Source: UBA6183 sp046314755 (GTDB lineage Bacteria; Bacteroidota; Bacteroidia; UKL13-3). From it: a stretch of 20,182 nt of DNA. Position numbers and translations under genes: made by a program. The notes beneath the pieces were generated by a model. That model saw only the letters and a list, made by a program, of their open reading frames with translations, was not told the origin of the DNA and did not search any database. Where the stretch lies: assembly GCA_046314755.1 (NCBI GenBank), contig JBKDBG010000104.1:1-20182 (forward strand). Direction: 5' to 3'. Below, piece by piece: positions 14,138-20,182 of the stretch. How positions within the stretch are numbered: the stretch's first letter is position 1; each line of letters starts with the position of its first letter.

Positions 14138-15037
14138 ATGGCAGTTGATTTTGAATGTAATTTATGCGGAAGTAACCAAGCAAGTAAAATTCCATTCAGG
14201 TATGCGTTTAAAGGTGGTTACTTATGGCTGTATGAATGTAACGGCTGTAAATTGCGTTCTATTTGGCCCCGACCAACAGATGAGGAGATTACAGAAATGT
14301 ATGCTGCCGACTATTTTACCGAAGCAGATGCGGCTACCCACCACATGAATACCGATTATTTGGAACTGCTTAATTCGGGCAATTATGCCGATGGAGTGGC
14401 CAACATGAAAAAGTATTGCGAACAAGGAAGTATTTTAGAAATAGGTTGTGCCACCGGCAACTTTTTGTTTGCACTTAAAAATGCAGGTTATCATGTTAAA
14501 GGCATTGAACTATCAGCATTTGCTGTGGAGTATGCAAAAAAGAATTTTAACATCAATATCATCAACAAACCGTTTGATGCCGCTTTACTTAACCACGAAA
14601 TTTTTGAAAAAGAATTTGATGTTGTGGTGATGGGTGATGTGCTTGAACATTTTACCAACCCTACGGCCGCCATGCATTTGGTAAATACCATACTTAAACC
14701 GGGAGGAGTTGCCATTATACATTTGCCGGGCACCTTAAATTTAATTTCAAGCAAATTGTCTTTTATGGTTTACAGGCTTATAGGTTCACAAAAAACCATG
14801 ACCATTCCGCCTTACCATTTAACCGAGTTTAGCGAAAAAACCATTCGCACCATGTGCGCAAAATCAGGTTTTAGCAAAGTGGTTGTAAAACACGATATCA
14901 AACATCCGAATGAAATTCCATTGAGAGGAACCTTTATAGAAAACTTGGTTAAAAAGGGATTACAGTATCCAAATTATTTTCTCACCAAATGGTTTGGTGC
15001 AGCCGGAGATCGCATTACCGTTGAAGCCTATCGCTAA
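14138..15037 (+). CDS. class I SAM-dependent methyltransferase with N-terminal zinc ribbon
   Basis: A 299-residue protein. The first ~45 residues hold a zinc-ribbon-like cysteine set: C7-x2-C10 (FECNLCGSNQ) and C34-x2-C37 (YECNGCKLRS). A Methyltransf_23-type Rossmann domain follows with SAM motif I LEIGCATGNF (100-109), acidic GIELS (122-126) and DVVVMGDVLEHF (161-172). Such proteins often modify sugars, lipids or small metabolites in surface-polysaccharide or secondary pathways; the acceptor is unknown. The ATG at 14138 is chosen over the GTG at 14111 because the cysteine module then lies at the true N-terminus. The stop overlaps the glycosyltransferase start (TAATG), so the two are coupled and probably act on the same glycan or glycolipid. 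Confidence 0.9.
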   Translation: MAVDFECNLCGSNQASKIPFRYAFKGGYLWLYECNGCKLRSIWPRPTDEEITEMYAADYFTEADAATHHMNTDYLELLNSGNYADGVANMKKYCEQGSILEIGCATGNFLFALKNAGYHVKGIELSAFAVEYAKKNFNINIINKPFDAALLNHEIFEKEFDVVVMGDVLEHFTNPTAAMHLVNTILKPGGVAIIHLPGTLNLISSKLSFMVYRLIGSQKTMTIPPYHLTEFSEKTIRTMCAKSGFSKVVVKHDIKHPNEIPLRGTFIENLVKKGLQYPNYFLTKWFGAAGDRITVEAYR

Positions 15038-16164
15038 TGAAACAACCACGCATCATATCGGTAATATCATTTCCTTTTCTTCCGGCCACAACCGGAGGCG
15101 AAATTTGCACGGCAGGATTGCTTCATGCCCTTTCACAACATACTGCAGTAAGTGCGTTTACGGTTGAACCCTATAAGCAAGGATTTGAGCACCAAACCGG
15201 AAACACACAGCTGTTTTATGTGATGCCTTTTAAAACTTGGAGATATGCCAACATCCTGTTGTTTTTTAAATTAAAATCAATGGCCAAACAGCAACAGGCC
15301 GATTGGATTTTGTTTGAACAACCTTGGTTGGGTTGGTTAGCTACTTTATGCAAATGGTTTCTTCCTTATAAAATTGCCATACGCAGCCACAACATAGAAT
15401 ACTTGCGGTTTAAAAGCATGGGTAAATGGTTTTGGCAATTGTTGTACATGTATGAAAAATGGACCTACAAACAAGCCGATTTGATGTTGTTTTTAACCCA
15501 AGCCGATTTGGATAAAGCCGTAAACGAATTTGATATCAATCCTAAAAAAACATTGTTGGCACCATACGGTGTTCCGTTTGATACAATACCGCAAAGAGCA
15601 TCAGCAACTCAAATTGTTGAATTAAAAGAAAAATTAGGCATTGCTGCACATGAAAAAATGATTTTATTTTTTTCAACCTTAAGCTATGCACCAAATTATA
15701 CTGCCATTACCGATTTTGTGGAGCATATTTATCCTTTGCTGAAAGAAAAAAACTTCCCTTTTAAACTGATTGTATGTGGTAAAAATTTGCCTGTAAGCAT
15801 TCAACAGCAAATTGAACACATCAACGAAATAAAATATTGCGGATTTGTAGAGGATATCGCCTTATACATTGATGCCGCTGATGTAATGATGAACCCCATA
15901 CTAACCGGTGGAGGAATAAAAACAAAAGCCATCGATACACTTGCCCGCAACCAAAAAGTAGTTTCAACCGAAAGTGGTGCTATTGGAATTGACGCGAAAG
16001 TTTGTGGCAATAACTTATGGATTGCGGCTGATGAGGATTGGAAAAAATTTGCTGAAGCGTTAATCAAAGCATGCGACTCACCTGCACAATTGCCTGCTGA
16101 ATTTTATAACACCTACAGTTGGCAAAAAATTAGCAAACACATTTTAAAGGCGATGAACCCCTAA
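15037..16164 (+). CDS. family-4-like glycosyltransferase
   Basis: A 375-residue GT-B fold glycosyltransferase. The N-terminal half starts with a Rossmann strand and a Gly-rich acceptor loop (IISVISFPFLPATTGGEICT, 6-25) and contains IRSHNIEYLRF (115-125). The C-terminal nucleotide-sugar domain has APYGVPFD (175-182), a FSTLSYAPNY strand (212-221) and the donor-binding region NPILTGGGIKTKAIDTLA (286-303). Donor and acceptor sugars cannot be told. It overlaps the methyltransferase stop by 1 nt and ends 3 nt before a convergent lipoprotein gene. The pair stands alone rather than in a large polysaccharide cluster. Confidence 0.9.
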   Translation: MKQPRIISVISFPFLPATTGGEICTAGLLHALSQHTAVSAFTVEPYKQGFEHQTGNTQLFYVMPFKTWRYANILLFFKLKSMAKQQQADWILFEQPWLGWLATLCKWFLPYKIAIRSHNIEYLRFKSMGKWFWQLLYMYEKWTYKQADLMLFLTQADLDKAVNEFDINPKKTLLAPYGVPFDTIPQRASATQIVELKEKLGIAAHEKMILFFSTLSYAPNYTAITDFVEHIYPLLKEKNFPFKLIVCGKNLPVSIQQQIEHINEIKYCGFVEDIALYIDAADVMMNPILTGGGIKTKAIDTLARNQKVVSTESGAIGIDAKVCGNNLWIAADEDWKKFAEALIKACDSPAQLPAEFYNTYSWQKISKHILKAMNP

Positions 16165-16167
16165 AAT

Positions 16168-16728
16168 TTATTGTTTATCAAAATGTGTTTGAGCCATATT
16201 GGCCATGGCACGTTTTACCGCTTCCTTGTATAAATCATCAACATGGTAACCTTGCATTTCATCTTGTTTAACCACCACCGATCCAACAGCTTGACTCACC
16301 ATTAATTCGTTTCTATACAACGTACTTGCATATTGAATGGTGCACCAAATTTCATTAAACTCACCGTAAGTATTGCCCACTTTTTTCTTTACCTCATGAT
16401 TTTCCCATGTAGATTCTAACCGTTGAATTTCTAAAATAAATCCTGCATCACCGGGCATAAAGCGTTTTACATCGCTAAACATATCACCATAGGTACGCTG
16501 CGCAGCAAATAGTAAGGAACGGTGTAAATCCTGAACAGAAAATTTAAAACCGGGCTCAACTATGGAAAACGTGTCGGCAACACGCGAACTAAATTGCACA
16601 TACAAAGGCTGGTCAATTTTATTGGTTTTTACGGTAGCATAAGGAACAACTTCAAAATAACCCAAGTGTCTGTTTACGCAACCGCTAAATATAAATACCA
16701 AAAGTATAACTGTATATTTGAACATCAC
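16168..16728 (-). CDS. hypothetical lipoprotein
   Basis: A 186-residue predicted lipoprotein of no family I recognise. The signal peptide MMFKYTVILLVFIFSGC has a lipobox-like FSGC with the acylated cysteine at residue 17. Two adjacent ATGs make the start uncertain by one residue. The mature part is mixed alpha/beta: YFEVVPYATVKTNKIDQPLY, then PGFKFSVQDLHRSLLFAAQR, GFILEIQRLESTWENHEVKK, and a helical end (DLYKEAVKRAMANMAQTHFD). No catalytic motif is seen. It is divergent from the Ycf48-like gene with only 9 nt between the starts, and it has a good promoter that overlaps that gene's first codons. Confidence 0.8.
   Translation of the reverse strand: MMFKYTVILLVFIFSGCVNRHLGYFEVVPYATVKTNKIDQPLYVQFSSRVADTFSIVEPGFKFSVQDLHRSLLFAAQRTYGDMFSDVKRFMPGDAGFILEIQRLESTWENHEVKKKVGNTYGEFNEIWCTIQYASTLYRNELMVSQAVGSVVVKQDEMQGYHVDDLYKEAVKRAMANMAQTHFDKQ
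16713..16720 (+). promoter_or_regulatory. -7 element for the Ycf48-like gene
   Basis: TATATTTG matches TAnnTTTG exactly and lies 17 nt before the ATG at 16738. It falls inside the first codons of the divergent lipoprotein gene. A -33 TTTG is not obvious at the usual spacing. Confidence 0.45.
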
Positions 16729-16730
16729 GA

Positions 16731-16760
16731 CAAATTTATGCGAACACGTTTAAATGCAAA
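16731..16760 (-). promoter_or_regulatory. promoter for the minus-strand lipoprotein gene
   Basis: On the minus strand TTTG (16760-16757), an 18-nt spacer and TAAATTTG (16738-16731) give a full Bacteroidota-type promoter. It overlaps the first codons of the plus-strand Ycf48-like gene. Its start site would fall near 16725, next to the lipoprotein ATGs (16728, 16725), so the mRNA would be nearly leaderless. Confidence 0.5.
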
Positions 16761-17826
16761 CCTTAAATACTATTTTTTCTTGTGGCTCATTTTATTAGCT
16801 ACAAGTGCATTTGCTCAAGGTGGTTTGCATTCCATGGTGGTAGAAACCATAAACCCTGCCAACCATATTATTGATTCGGGTATTGATGTAAACAAAATTA
16901 GTTTTAGAGGCTTAAGTGTGGTGAATAACCATACGGTTTGGGCCAGCGGAACGCGTGGAGTATTTGCTCGCAGTACAGACGGAATTACATTTACCATTAA
17001 ACAAATACCCGGCTATGCACATGTTGATTTTAGAGACATTGAAGCCTTTGATGCAAACCGTGCAATAGTGATGAGCAGCGGAACTCCTGCTTTGATTTTA
17101 AGAACCATAGATGGCGGATTGAATTGGAAAGAAGTTTACAGAAACAATGATAGCGCCTACTTTTTAGATGCCATGGATTTTTGGAATGAACAATCGGGAA
17201 TAGTAATTGGAGATCCGATTAAGCAACATTTTGTTGTGTTGCAAACCAATGATAGTGGAGCCACATGGAAAGAACTCAGCAGAAAAAACACACCAACTGC
17301 CCATGAAGGCGAAGCTATTTTTGCAGCAAGCGGAACCAGTTTAACATGTATTGGCAATAAAGGTGATTTGTTTTTTGTTACCGGTGGTAAAACAGCACGT
17401 TTTATACAAGGCAATATCCAAAATAAAAAATGGAATGATGTGCCATTGCCAATTCAACAAGGCAATAGCCACCAAGGTGCGTTTTCTGTAATTAGGGCAT
17501 GGCCAAAAGTAATGGTTGTTGGTGGCGATTATTTAGCTGATAGCATTGAACAATACAATGCATGTTGGGCTTGGGATACCTTGTTTTTTAAACCCAATTA
17601 TTTTAAACCTATCAAAAGTAAACATAGGCCCTATTTATCAAGTGTGGTATTCCAGGATTATATCGGGTTTATTGCATGCGGCACTTCAGGCGTTTATGTA
17701 TATGCGAGTGAAGAAGATGAATGGAAAAAAATTTCGTCAACACCTATGCATGTAGTAAAAAAAGCCAAACAAGGTAATGCCATTTATTTTGCCGGACCTA
17801 AAGGTAAAATAGGTAAGTTGGGTTGA
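16738..17826 (+). CDS. secreted Ycf48-like/BNR-repeat beta-propeller protein
   Basis: A 362-residue exported protein annotated in related bacteria as oxidoreductase or Ycf48-like. The signal peptide ends near SAFA/QGG (residue ~26). The mature part is a series of propeller-like blades with WxS and sialidase-type Asp-box turns: STDGITFTIKQ, TIDGGLNWKEV, TNDSGATWKEL, each S/T-x-D-x-G-x-x-W or close to it. Later blades are degenerate but keep the GTSGVYVYAS and WKKISSTPMHVV pattern. No enzymatic residues can be assigned; Ycf48 itself is a photosystem II assembly factor, a role that does not apply here. The ATG at 16738 is chosen because it gives a clean signal peptide; the upstream extension to 16594 overlaps the divergent gene. 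Confidence 0.85.
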   Translation: MRTRLNANLKYYFFLWLILLATSAFAQGGLHSMVVETINPANHIIDSGIDVNKISFRGLSVVNNHTVWASGTRGVFARSTDGITFTIKQIPGYAHVDFRDIEAFDANRAIVMSSGTPALILRTIDGGLNWKEVYRNNDSAYFLDAMDFWNEQSGIVIGDPIKQHFVVLQTNDSGATWKELSRKNTPTAHEGEAIFAASGTSLTCIGNKGDLFFVTGGKTARFIQGNIQNKKWNDVPLPIQQGNSHQGAFSVIRAWPKVMVVGGDYLADSIEQYNACWAWDTLFFKPNYFKPIKSKHRPYLSSVVFQDYIGFIACGTSGVYVYASEEDEWKKISSTPMHVVKKAKQGNAIYFAGPKGKIGKLG

Positions 17827-17926
17827 AGCCGATAAACATTTTATTGAAATAATTAATTAATATTGAATTACTGATTATAACATTATTAACCACAAACACA
17901 ATATGCCAACAATAAACTCCAAACCT

Positions 17927-18553
17927 ATGAAAGTAAATTTCTTAAATTTTTTAATCATTGGGTTGTGTATTTTTACCCTACAACAATGCAAACCTGATGA
18001 GCCTTGCGAAGGCTTAGATACAAGTAATCAATATACATATTATTACTTTCCGGATACCACAGCGTCACAAAACGGCATGTTGGCACACCCATTTGATACT
18101 TTAACGTTTGTGAGCGAAACATTTGATACCGCCATTTTTGTATTAACCAAAGTAAATAATTCTTTCGACCAAACATTTAAAAAAAAATATGGCAACCCGG
18201 GTTGCCCGGGTATGATTTACGATTATTATGAATATTATGAGTTGGTGTATACTAATAAGAGTTTAAATAAGCTGATAACAAAATATGGTGTTCAACTAAT
18301 GTCTGATAAAAAAATGTTAGAGCCATATGTAGAATTTAATATTAAAAATGACAAGAATACCAGTTTTATAGGTTGGAACAGTCTTCTAGAGTCACTTGAT
18401 TACAAAGACACCTTAATTCGAATTAAAAATAATGATTACATAGCAAGGCAATTTGGACTATTAAATGAAGGATCAATTTTCGGAATTTATAGTAAGGTTT
18501 TTGGCTTGGTAGTTTATAAACATAATAATGAAATCTGGCGTAGAGTATTTTAA
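17927..18553 (+). CDS. lipoprotein A, unknown family
   Basis: A 208-residue predicted lipoprotein not matching any family I know. From the ATG at 17927 the signal peptide is MKVNFLNFLIIGLCIFTLQQ with the acylated cysteine at residue 21; an upstream in-frame ATG (17903) would add eight residues and is less typical. The mature start is CKPDEPC. The rest is rich in Asp, Tyr and Asn and looks beta-stranded, with HPFDTLTFVS, IFVLTKVNNSF, a Cys/Pro-Gly turn (YGNPGCPG) and FGLVVYKHNNEIWRRVF at the end. It resembles the lipoprotein at 19305 in the same order of short motifs, so the two are probably paralogs. It is followed by secreted protein B after 46 nt. Confidence 0.75.
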   Translation: MKVNFLNFLIIGLCIFTLQQCKPDEPCEGLDTSNQYTYYYFPDTTASQNGMLAHPFDTLTFVSETFDTAIFVLTKVNNSFDQTFKKKYGNPGCPGMIYDYYEYYELVYTNKSLNKLITKYGVQLMSDKKMLEPYVEFNIKNDKNTSFIGWNSLLESLDYKDTLIRIKNNDYIARQFGLLNEGSIFGIYSKVFGLVVYKHNNEIWRRVF

Positions 18554-18599
18554 TTAATCACTATATTCTTTCTATTGATTTAAACAAAAACCATTTAAT

Positions 18600-19247
18600 A
18601 TGAAATCAATTTTTTTATGCCTACTAATTTGTTTAATAGCAATTATAACAACGGCACAATGCGCCTATGAAACCAACGTGCCCAAAGAGTTTTACCGTAA
18701 TAGGTATAATCCTTCGGATGCTGTTTTAAATCGTCCTTTCACTTTATTTAATAAAAGCAAACCGAGTTTTGATTTTGAAAAAGAGTTACAAAGTATTAGA
18801 GAAAATATTATCCAAGGTAAAGCACTCCCTGGACAAAACCGATTTGCTTTCCAAAACCAATTCACCCGCCTTTATTATGAAATATTTAAAAATGCAAAGA
18901 GCCCTGAACCCAGTAAATGCGCTATTGACCAAGAAGAATGCCCGCACCCTATTTGGGTTAAAAACAACGCAGTAGTAAATTTATTGGGAATAGTTGTAAC
19001 GGAAACCCCCACTACAATTTCATTTAAATATGCTGGCCCTGGTGATGCTGATAGATATATTATTGATTATTATGGTTGGCGGGCCGAAGAAGGCCTGCGC
19101 AACCTTAACCCAGATGTGGCACTATGTATTAATGTATCATCATACGGGTGCGAAAAACCCTCACGCGTAGCCTTTAATTTATTGTATTACCTGCAAGCGT
19201 ATAATATGTTAGTTGCAAGCGGGCCCTGCAAGGTTTTGAAAATTTAA
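18600..19247 (+). CDS. secreted protein B with six cysteines, unknown family
   Basis: A 215-residue exported protein that I do not recognise. The signal peptide is MKSIFLCLLICLIAIITTA, with cleavage likely just before Q20-C21. The mature protein has six cysteines (C21, C107, C114, C176, C184, C210), an even number that fits three disulfides outside the cytoplasm. A charged helix (FDFEKELQSIRENIIQGK, 57-74) is followed by FAFQNQFTRLYYEIFKNAK, then a hydrophobic strand (NNAVVNLLGIVV) and a Tyr-rich stretch (RYIIDYYGW). No known enzyme motif was seen. The first 80 residues resemble the truncated gene at 19943. It lies between two related lipoproteins. Confidence 0.7.
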   Translation: MKSIFLCLLICLIAIITTAQCAYETNVPKEFYRNRYNPSDAVLNRPFTLFNKSKPSFDFEKELQSIRENIIQGKALPGQNRFAFQNQFTRLYYEIFKNAKSPEPSKCAIDQEECPHPIWVKNNAVVNLLGIVVTETPTTISFKYAGPGDADRYIIDYYGWRAEEGLRNLNPDVALCINVSSYGCEKPSRVAFNLLYYLQAYNMLVASGPCKVLKI

Positions 19248-19304
19248 CCTATTCATTTTCTCTTTTTACAACTATTTTTTATCTTACCTAAATATTAAAC
19301 GCCC

Positions 19305-19931
19305 ATGCTACCTCAAAAACATTACACCTATTTATGGGTAGTGCTATTAGCTTTTACCTTAAATGCCTGCACTCCCGATGATGGCCCACAGCCTTGCAAC
19401 AGCACCAATACCTATTTTAATTTAACTACCGAGCAACTGAACAAAACACCTTATTTTACCAACCCACTTTTTGATACCATTAGCTTTGCCAGCAACAAAG
19501 GCGATACCCTAACCTTTGCACTTACTAAAATAGATACCACTTACTTTACCCAAGATGCCAACACCAACCCAAACAACCTATGCAGCTTTTGGGAGCACTA
19601 CCAAAATATTACCGCTAAATATACTACCATAAAAGGTGTGGGGAGCTTTGAGGTGGGGGTGAATTTAAAATCATTAAATATTAATGTACCAACAATAAAA
19701 ATTTACTTTAACAGCTACGAATTTACATATGGACTTAATGAAATTAACAATAAAGCTTATGTGGGTTATGTAGGGAACCTTAAAGTTATTAATTTCAATT
19801 ATACAAATGTTTTGTATGAATTTAACAGATTCAATCAGCCAAATATTAAAGGATACCTTAATAATGAATTTGGTTTGATTTTCATTACTGATTCAACATC
19901 TAATTTAACCTATCACTTTTTAAACCATTAA
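19305..19931 (+). CDS. lipoprotein A', unknown family
   Basis: A 208-residue predicted lipoprotein with signal peptide MLPQKHYTYLWVVLLAFTLNA and acylated cysteine C22 in LNAC. The mature start is CTPDDGPQPC, matching the CKPDEPC of lipoprotein A with a short insertion. Further shared features are FDTISFAS, TLTFALTKIDTTYF and FGLIFITDSTSN near the end. The protein is very rich in Thr and Asn and likely all-beta; there is no catalytic motif. The same length as A (208 aa) supports paralogy. It starts 57 nt after secreted protein B and is followed after 11 nt by a second B-type gene. Confidence 0.75.
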   Translation: MLPQKHYTYLWVVLLAFTLNACTPDDGPQPCNSTNTYFNLTTEQLNKTPYFTNPLFDTISFASNKGDTLTFALTKIDTTYFTQDANTNPNNLCSFWEHYQNITAKYTTIKGVGSFEVGVNLKSLNINVPTIKIYFNSYEFTYGLNEINNKAYVGYVGNLKVINFNYTNVLYEFNRFNQPNIKGYLNNEFGLIFITDSTSNLTYHFLNH

Positions 19932-19942
19932 TATTAATTATA

Positions 19943-20182
19943 ATGAGAAATTTTTTATTAATTATTAGCTTAATAGCTAATTTATTGCCTCTAATTTTAT
20001 ATTCCCAAAAGAATTGCACAGGCTACGAAGAACTAAATCGTAAACGCCATAAAATTGATGGAGGCACTTATGGACATCCATATACTACTTTTGATACGAA
20101 AAATGGAAGATCATTTGAACAAACAATAAAGCAAATTAGAATGATCATTATTAGAGAAAGAGTAAATGAACCAATTAGAGGA
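19943..20182 (+). CDS. secreted protein B' (3' truncated by window edge)
   Basis: An open frame of 80 codons from ATG 19943 to the window end, with no stop. The start MRNFLLIISLIANLLPLILY is a signal peptide, likely cut near YS/QKNC. The mature start carries a cysteine (C25), and the following HPYTTFDTK (45-53) and GRSFEQTIKQIRMIIIRERV (55-74) align with RPFTLFNK and the FEKELQSIRENII helix of protein B at nearly the same residue numbers. It is therefore a diverged paralog of B. The true length and the other cysteines lie beyond the window. Its bases are more AT-rich than those of B. Confidence 0.65.
   Translation, partial: MRNFLLIISLIANLLPLILYSQKNCTGYEELNRKRHKIDGGTYGHPYTTFDTKNGRSFEQTIKQIRMIIIRERVNEPIRG

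Larger units (their letters stand above)
17927..20182 (+). repeat. tandem A-B-A'-B' gene module (duplicated lipoprotein/secreted protein pair)
   Basis: Four consecutive plus-strand genes alternate between two protein types. Lipoproteins A (17927) and A' (19305) share CxPD..PC at the mature N-terminus, FDT(L/I)(T/S)F, an F(V/A)LTK strand and a late FGL(V/I) strand. Secreted proteins B (18600) and B' (19943, partial) share a Cys just after the signal peptide, P(F/Y)T(L/T)F with its Pro at residue 46 in both, and an SF...IRxxII helix. Spacings are short (46, 57 and 11 nt). The similarity is at protein level only and the divergence is high, so the duplication is old. The module continues past the window edge. 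Confidence 0.6.

Noticed and set aside
16594..16737. N-terminal extension of the Ycf48-like protein
   Set aside because: It would overlap the divergent lipoprotein gene and bury the signal peptide that begins cleanly at the ATG 16738.
17827..17926. A promoter or attachment-site signal before the A-B module
   Set aside because: The stretch is AT-rich with TAATTAATTAATA-like sequence, but no TAnnTTTG box, direct repeat or tRNA end could be found.

Overview
The window is chromosomal DNA from a Bacteroidota bacterium. The evidence is low GC, Bacteroidota-type promoters (TTTG about 19 nt upstream of TAnnTTTG, best seen before the small lipoprotein gene at 721), weak ribosome-binding sites, many lipoproteins, and families typical of the phylum: a short Ppx/GppA phosphatase, a Ycf48-like propeller and an SprT-like HExxH protein. 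The exact lineage cannot be read from the sequence. Genes are densely packed. No tRNA, rRNA, CRISPR array, insertion sequence or gene-free stretch over 300 bp was seen.

Left part (1-6396). The 3' end of the GTPase gene der comes first. A small Ala/Thr-rich lipoprotein gene follows, with its own promoter and a clear intrinsic terminator. Next is rpmH-rnpA-yidD (L34, RNase P protein, YidD). Instead of yidC it continues into an S41 processing protease, a TauE/SafE-type permease and an M28 aminopeptidase with a C-terminal PDZ domain; the last three are spaced 1 nt apart or overlap. An SprT-like metalloprotein gene converges on this run.

Middle part (6461-11555). A small unrecognised protein is followed by a tight operon: a UMF1-type MFS transporter, a LutA-like CCG protein, a type-2 malate/L-lactate dehydrogenase and a Maf nucleotide pyrophosphatase. 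A perfect inverted repeat lies just before the operon. A short Ppx/GppA phosphatase gene converges on it.

Right-middle part (11575-16164). A photolyase/cryptochrome-family gene is divergent from a DUF2805/TIGR03643 gene that overlaps a 45-codon DUF2256 gene. The 39-bp gap between the divergent genes holds an inverted repeat. Then come hpt (minus strand), a methyltransferase with an N-terminal zinc ribbon and a glycosyltransferase overlapping it by 1 nt.

Right end (16168-20182). A minus-strand lipoprotein is divergent from a secreted Ycf48-like beta-propeller. After these the window becomes unfamiliar: lipoprotein A, secreted protein B, lipoprotein A', secreted protein B' (cut by the window edge). 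A and A' resemble each other, and so do B and B', so this looks like a tandemly duplicated two-gene module of unknown function. It is the best candidate here for an undescribed system.
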